Below, one piece after another: positions 61,601 through 64,000 of a stretch of DNA of 64,000 nt. The notes beneath the pieces were generated by a model. The model saw only the letters and a program-made list of their open reading frames with translations. It did no database searches and was not told where the DNA came from. Source of the stretch: CALODL01 sp942492115. Its GTDB lineage: Bacteria; Planctomycetota; Phycisphaerae; UBA1845; CAIVHJ01. The position numbers and the translations under genes are program-made. Location: positions 62,001-126,000 of the forward strand of contig CALODL010000013.1 in NCBI GenBank assembly GCA_942492115.1, read 5' to 3'. Positions within the stretch are counted from its first letter, which is position 1; each line of letters starts with the position of its first letter.

Positions 61601-64000
61601 ATGTTGCTCGGGCCCAAGGTCGACGACCAGCGGACTGGCGGTCGCATTATTCGCCGCCGCATCAGCCGACTCGAGGTAGGTATCCACCGTCCCGACATAT
61701 CCGCTGACACCCTGCTGGAACGACGCCATCAATGACGGCAACTCGCAACTCCCTGTGGTGAGGTTGCACACCTCGCGGGCCGTGCAGTTGTCGGTGCCCA
61801 CACAGCTTCCGCTGACACAGGCGTCAGTGGTACACAACACGCCGTCAGAACAGCTGTTTCCATCATCGGGCGTAGGGACGCACACGCCTGCGACACACGC
61901 GTCGTCCGTACACGGCTCGCCGTCGTCACACGCGTTGCTGTCATCGTTGGTGAACAGGCACATGCCGCCCATCACAGGGCAGGTGTCATCCGTACACGGG
62001 TTACCGTCGTCACAATCGCCGTTGTCATTGCACGTCGGCGGCGCGACGGTCGGTGACGAGGAGTTGCGTGGCGCCGACCCGCCGGTGGTCTGGTGGGCAC
62101 TGGTCCACACACCGGCCGCATAGCCGTCGCCCAGCGTCGCTTCGTCGGTGTAGCGGCCGTCGACCGCGTGGCCCGCGTACAGATCATCGGCACTGAGGCG
62201 CAACGTGGCGCCCTCGTTGAACGATCCCGACGCAGAACACGTTCCGCCTGCACCCGGGGCGCCGCAGTTGCGGATCACCTCAGCACGCGGGAAGGTCGAG
62301 CCGTCGAACGGCAGATCGCCCGGTGGCACGTCAGCCGTTGCCCCCGGTTCGAGGTCCTCACGGCCGTACAGCACATAGTCCATGTGGACCGCATCGATGA
62401 CCAGCTCGATACTCGCGGCGCGGGTCGCACCCTCGCCCGTAGCCAGGTCCAGAGCACCGGTGAAATCACCGCCGGCGCCTTCACGGAGCAGATAGAACCC
62501 GTTGGCCGGGATGGCCTCACCATTGAGCTGTCCCGATGGGAACTCCCAATCCAGGTCAGAGGTTCCGTTGCCATCCGTATCGATGCGCACAATCAGTTCA
62601 CACGTATCCAGGTCCACAGGCGCGGAAGTCGTGTTGAACAACTCGATCCATTCGTCGCTGCCGCTGGCCTGGAATCCCGAGATGATGACATCGCCGGCCT
62701 GCAGGGCAACTGGCGTTTCACAGATGCCGTTCGACAGGTTGCACACGTCACCACCGGTACAGTTGTCCGTGCTGACGCAGGTCCCGCTCGTGCACGCGTC
62801 AGCGGTGCAGGCAATACCGTCAGTGCACGAATTACCATCGTTTGCCACATTGGCGCACACGCCTGTACCGATGTTACAGGTGTCGTCGGTACACTCGTTG
62901 CCGTCGTCACATTCCGCATCGGATGCGCATGATGGAGCCAGGTAGGTGACCGACAGGAGCGGAGGTGTGCCTCCTTCTGAAGAATCGAATTGCCACGAAT
63001 CATCGGTCCCTGGAGGCAGCCACACCCAACCGTGGTTCGCCGCTCCGGCCGACCACGCCGCCACGCTCGAAGTGACATCGATGATGTGCAGCGTCACTGC
63101 ACTGCCCGACTCGACGACATCTGCGGTCGAGAGCGCTTCAACGTCGTCAGCTTGGATGCCGCCTGTCCATGTATTCCAGTTATCCGTATCGTTCCACGTC
63201 TGCAGCATGCGATGTAACAGGGCACCCGCTGCGCTGTCATTCACGACGTTGATCGTCAGACTTGCGGACTGAATCGTCGACCCGTCTGGAATGGGGCCGC
63301 CATTGCCGGCGAACACGTTATCGAAGCGCAGCAGGATCTGGTTGACGTTTGCAGCCAGATCGACGACCAGTGGCGTTGTCGTTGCATTGTTGGCAGTGGC
63401 CGCCCCCGCATTTAAGAACGTATCCACTGTCCCGGTGTAACCGCTCACTCCCTGCTGGAAAGTTGCCATGATCGGAGCCGATTCGCAAACGTTACCGGCA
63501 CCGCATACCTGGCCCAGGCCGCAGTCGCCATCGACGACACAGTCGACACACTCGCCATCGACGGGATTGCACACCTGGCTGCCGCAGTCGATCAGCGTTC
63601 CCGCGCACACGCCCGCGGTACAGACGTCGGTGACCGTGCAGTCTGATGCGTCATCGCACGCTCCGCCTTCGTTGATGGCACTCGTTTCACACGTCTTGGT
63701 GCCGAGGTTGCATGTCCCGTTCGTGCACGCAGTGTCCAACGAATCACAATCTTCTTCCACGAGGCACTCGAACTCCGTGGCGACAAGTTCCGGGATCAGC
63801 GCAAAATCCGAGCTGTTGGGGCCCGCGTTGTGCCCTTGAATTGCAAGGATGTTCACTCCCGTAACCAGATCCAGCGGATCCAGGACGAAGTCTTCGACAG
63901 TCCCACATTCGTGACTGGTCCCATCGGTATCGAACGAGGGTGGGGTACCGGTGACTTGGGATCGATCCACTTCCACACCATTGAGGTAGGCCACGAACCC
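52646..64000 (-). CDS. Giant exported protein (partial): DNRLRE, phosphoesterase, five LamG domains, dockerin-like tail
   Basis: The frame runs off the right edge; the GTG at 63994 is internal to a jelly-roll domain, so the true start is outside. More than 3782 residues are visible. Counting from 63994: jelly-roll end (1-75), Cys-rich units, a DNRLRE-like beta domain (174-355), a lamin-tail-like domain (about 430-560), a second DNRLRE (750-930), a calcineurin-like phosphoesterase (about 1058-1378; LPDTQFY, LGDCTQNG, VGNHDQG, VSHFV, GGHLNEA), Cys-rich repeats, five LamG domains starting near 1615, 1955, 2293, 2611 and 2950, a third DNRLRE (3265-3450) and a dockerin-like C-terminus shared with the preceding gene product (3540-3782). 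Likely extracellular matrix component with an enzymatic module. Confidence 0.83.
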   Translation of the reverse strand, partial: GFVAYLNGVEVDRSQVTGTPPSFDTDGTSHECGTVEDFVLDPLDLVTGVNILAIQGHNAGPNSSDFALIPELVATEFECLVEEDCDSLDTACTNGTCNLGTKTCETSAINEGGACDDASDCTVTDVCTAGVCAGTLIDCGSQVCNPVDGECVDCVVDGDCGLGQVCGAGNVCESAPIMATFQQGVSGYTGTVDTFLNAGAATANNATTTPLVVDLAANVNQILLRFDNVFAGNGGPIPDGSTIQSASLTINVVNDSAAGALLHRMLQTWNDTDNWNTWTGGIQADDVEALSTADVVESGSAVTLHIIDVTSSVAAWSAGAANHGWVWLPPGTDDSWQFDSSEGGTPPLLSVTYLAPSCASDAECDDGNECTDDTCNIGTGVCANVANDGNSCTDGIACTADACTSGTCVSTDNCTGGDVCNLSNGICETPVALQAGDVIISGFQASGSDEWIELFNTTSAPVDLDTCELIVRIDTDGNGTSDLDWEFPSGQLNGEAIPANGFYLLREGAGGDFTGALDLATGEGATRAASIELVIDAVHMDYVLYGREDLEPGATADVPPGDLPFDGSTFPRAEVIRNCGAPGAGGTCSASGSFNEGATLRLSADDLYAGHAVDGRYTDEATLGDGYAAGVWTSAHQTTGGSAPRNSSSPTVAPPTCNDNGDCDDGNPCTDDTCPVMGGMCLFTNDDSNACDDGEPCTDDACVAGVCVPTPDDGNSCSDGVLCTTDACVSGSCVGTDNCTAREVCNLTTGSCELPSLMASFQQGVSGYVGTVDTYLESADAAANNATASPLVVDLGPEQHILMRFENVFISEGGPVPNGATIVSASLTINVINESAGVGASLHRMLQAWNDADNWNTWTGGIQADDTEALSTADVSSSSGTGLHVIDVTTSIAAWAAGAANLGWAWLPPGTDNSWQFDSSEGGTPPLLEIEYLPCDVNADCDDSNDCTADTCNAGNCEYANINEGGGCDDGVSCTSSETCTSGVCDGGVDNCPVGQFCNGTSCELLPNVPPDAPTNEAPANGAMNIAANPNLCVDVLDQNGDALDVTFYGREFTTGPTPPFTLIALPDTQFYSENFPEVFKCQTEWVLDEGTSVSGSCPSTPADTDFGFPHGLDIVFTTQLGDCTQNGNVLAEWQNAEAALGLFDPAGDEEKMPFGVAVGNHDQGTGNGDPGNLSAPDSTTTLYNQFFGVSRFLGRSYYAGSYNHCDDGSTCNVDADCTGIGAGTCHIYNDNHYELFSGGGMDFIIIHMEWDSAASSPLRDAALVWADNLLTTHANRRAIIVSHFVVQPSGNFSTQGQAIYTALNHHPNWFLMLGGHLNEAARRTDPVGPVGENTLTSIMSDYQGGANGGNGWLRVMTFVPEDDEIVVTTYSPFLDQQKPDTPAPANFDAHNFVIPYAMEGGLPFQNLGTVSSVASGGTACVNWPARQAGTDYEWYVEISDGQDTTSSAGSTYTFTSDGACANDADCDDGVFCNGAETCDNPGTELCLAGADPCPGQLCDESGDVCVDCVTPGDCDDSDLCTDDVCTAGTCTNPAIDCSDGNACTDDVCTAGVCSNPYNPVGGCCDDAGDCADGDACTTDTCVSNDCDNAVDPLCCTVDGDCDDSDPCTADTCNTANAGALSFDGSDDHVTMGAASGLNTATFTLEAWVNWDGGGSTANTGGSGIVAIPVVTKGRGEADADVRDANYFLGILPGGVVAADFEEHTTGLSPGLNHPAQGTTVLSTGTWHHIAATYDGTCWEIYVDGVADLAAANCPAQPPNFVSTQHFALGTAMTSTAAAEGRFSGLMDEVRVWNRALSGAEIAANLNLAILTDPDLLGRWGLDEGTGTTAGDSTTPMEDGTIVSATWELANLPNVGTGSCQLDPIAGCCNVDGDCTDDGNACTDEQCNANVCESVYSPFGGCCTGDPDCDDGDGCTTDTCDAGNCVNSPDALCCDEDADCDDSSTCTLDVCSLGTTAGLDLDGTDDHVAMGTAPTLGTAEFTLEGWFRWDNGGATASSGNGGVVGYPLICKGVGEADGNNRDANYFFAIESSSGALTADFEEGAGGSSPGLNHPVTGNTAVTPGVWHHLAVTYDGTCWELYLDGVADTTGTNCPGEPPRADSIQHFGIGATLTSTGSPEGAFDGKVDEVRVWSRALSQAEIAAGMNATITTAPDLLGRWGLDEGTGTTAADSAGSTPGTLANGALWETGDLPGLTADSCVYIAEAGCCTVDGDCDDADVCTTDTCNAGTCEFAPIGGCCSLDSECVDSDPCTVDTCDTNTCSNVLDPLCCADDGDCDDSDICTTDSCAVANSAAIAFDGVDDYVDLGNDPTITDYGTGSFTVEGWFYLNSAPATWEGIFRHGRQGPNSQVAVQFASGLLTVSVEDTSGNQADTPGQTFSLNTWHHFAAVIDRSADQARMYLDAGTPTTVTGGWGANPISSTDNVVLGEARGTTGTLIAPLDGMIDEIRIWDHARTPAEILANKDIQIVSAPGLLARYGLNEAAGTTTTDSVGALAGTLEAGASWETSNLPDLGDGSCQFDPIPGCCEVDGDCPDDGNACTDETCNANVCETAYNPTAGCCSADSDCDDGDACSDDTCNANNCSNTVDPLCCDVDADCDDSNVCTTDTCSTNDAALSFDGSNDHVTMGPATGLNAAQFTLETWFKWNAGGSTASTGGGGVDAYPLVTKGRGESEAATLNCAYFLGILATGELAADFEEHGTGTTEGLNHPVTGTTQLTAGDGVWHHAAVTYDGSCWQLYLDGVADTPGTTCPGEPPDFDSIQHFGLGTAFNSSGAASGRLSGLLDEVRVWDHARSGAEILADMNSQIISASGLLGRWGLDEGSGSAVADSTAPAEDGTIVGAAWELADLAPIDSACLFELIPGCCNVAGDCPSDGNACTDETCLANACASTYNPTAGCCVSDNDCDDGDGLTLDTCDSGDCNNTPVVPCSSDGECDDSELCTDDVCATSSNSALLFDGAGDHVAFGASAAHPELSLSVFTIEAWFRRDGAGNPTNIGDGASDSEAIVAKGRGSGEGGNNDFNYFLGVRQGTTTLVGDFETDDNGAGHRVDGTTPLVTGQWYHGALTYDGSVLTLYLDGQVEDTFVTSDAPEAQSVLPFSIGAAFDTSTDDGNWNGAIDEVRVWSVARTQGEIQADMDAQILSATNLVGRWGFEEGAGTSAGDSTASANDGTLAGDTAWITSGLPIMDGFCANTPIGDGGACDDGSECTTGETCTGGVCGGGTFGCDDGNPCNGVETCNVDMCDPGTPISCPAGDVCDPANGVCVTPVCETFQQGDGNSYSGTVDTYVFGTQDQGTNFSADVEVRQDLDNTRHGLLYFGNVFVSESGPVPDGATIDLATLTYVVTDANASGPNGCALHRMIQPWVPDAATLTWNSLVGGVQPDGVEAEVTPDVTGTPLAPTVPGAHAVDVTTSVAAWSSGVPNEGWVFLPLDNNGYFFSSSEGLTQADRPHLEVCYLPPPECVVDLDCDDSDPCTADACVLNVCEHSDDDGVACDDGVFCTTGETCLAGSCGGGVTTDCSDGDPCTADICNLGTDMCENPDDYTVDVFVQLEGLSNAVTRDVTFVMSDCAPVTLSVDFDSSGMSTGTDGMGLGIQLSADPLSTEISAVEGHTLLRVLPLSFGTCPAIADFTGADSLRAGDFQTATAFQDNLVDIVDFTILSVAWLAPVDPNSSLGADINGDGNQASADFTAVLINFFESGDVDITCPEPLNGDGKGPRLSVRVDSLDLKDADYADMNDDGVIDVRDIRALTEEFNMKLGPVAEQKLRDMEDLYHRAKSDTKRSSRR
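54480..59150 (-). repeat. Five LamG-domain coding repeats
   Basis: Five units with a period of roughly one kilobase each encode a LamG domain plus a Cys-rich linker of the CDDGxACTDExCNANxC type. Unit four is very similar to the second LamG unit of the neighbouring gene at about 51000, suggesting module exchange between the two genes. Confidence 0.72.

Noticed and set aside
30835..64000. Prophage, integrative element or secretion-system locus as explanation for the giant genes
   Set aside because: No integrase, transposase, att-like duplication, tRNA, phage structural gene or secretion ATPase is visible, and base composition looks like the rest of the window.
30835..64000. True cellulosome with glycoside hydrolases
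   Set aside because: No glycoside hydrolase or cellulose-binding catalytic module was recognised; only binding-type LamG, jelly-roll and lamin-tail domains, kinases and phosphoesterases. Only the assembly-module resemblance is retained.

Overview
The window looks like a chromosome segment of a high-GC, Gram-negative-type bacterium, most likely a planctomycete (Phycisphaerae-like). The best evidence is the style of the secreted proteins. They carry DCNxNGxxDxCD-type calcium-binding repeats, FGSCxPDGxxDGNDxFxAL dockerin-like repeats, disulfide-rich CDDGxxCTxDxC repeats, and a C-terminal CGxG plus hydrophobic plus arginine tail. A myxobacterium or another deep-branching phylum cannot be excluded from sequence alone; no rRNA or tRNA is present to settle it.

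Left part (1-15.2 kb) is mostly ordinary cell-envelope and metabolic content. It holds a homodimeric pyruvate dehydrogenase E1 (aceE), a class-I glutamine amidotransferase and a small hypothetical gene preceded by hairpins. A minus-strand block follows: a HEAT-like protein broken by an apparent one-base frameshift, a lipoprotein and a secreted S41 peptidase. Next is a tight minus-strand operon of an AbgT-type transporter with an active and an inactive M16 peptidase. A secreted Cys/Lys/Ala-rich repeat protein and a GNAT acetyltransferase complete this part.

Middle part (15.3-30.8 kb) holds large exported enzymes built from mosaic domains: a five-heme cytochrome-like protein ending in dockerin-like and cohesin-like modules; a subtilisin with choice-of-anchor-D domains, thrombospondin-3-like calcium repeats and a sorting-type tail; a lipoprotein with PKD-like, Cys-rich, jelly-roll and propeller-like domains; and a purple-acid-phosphatase-like enzyme with two jelly-roll domains and a dockerin-like tail. 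The first two are on the minus strand and the last two on the plus strand, around a 355-base divergent promoter region.

Right part (30.8-64 kb) is one minus-strand array of giant exported proteins (more than 3782, 2086, 2354, 674 and 2032 residues), with only 6 to 85 bases between genes and a small overlapping gene at the 3' end. Two are CotH-kinase/lamin-tail paralogs. One is an almost pure disulfide-repeat protein with eight 39-residue tandem repeats. Two are LamG-rich proteins, of which the largest also contains a calcineurin-like phosphoesterase and runs off the window. All carry dockerin-like tails, and four carry a cohesin-like 'RGYQL' or related beta-sandwich module. The same module also sits on the five-heme protein outside the array.

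My reading, which is inference, is that the right two-thirds encode a disulfide-stapled extracellular matrix or cellulosome-like assembly. It would have its own CotH kinases, phosphoesterases, protease and electron-transfer protein. Domain family assignments come from motifs read by eye and not from a profile search.
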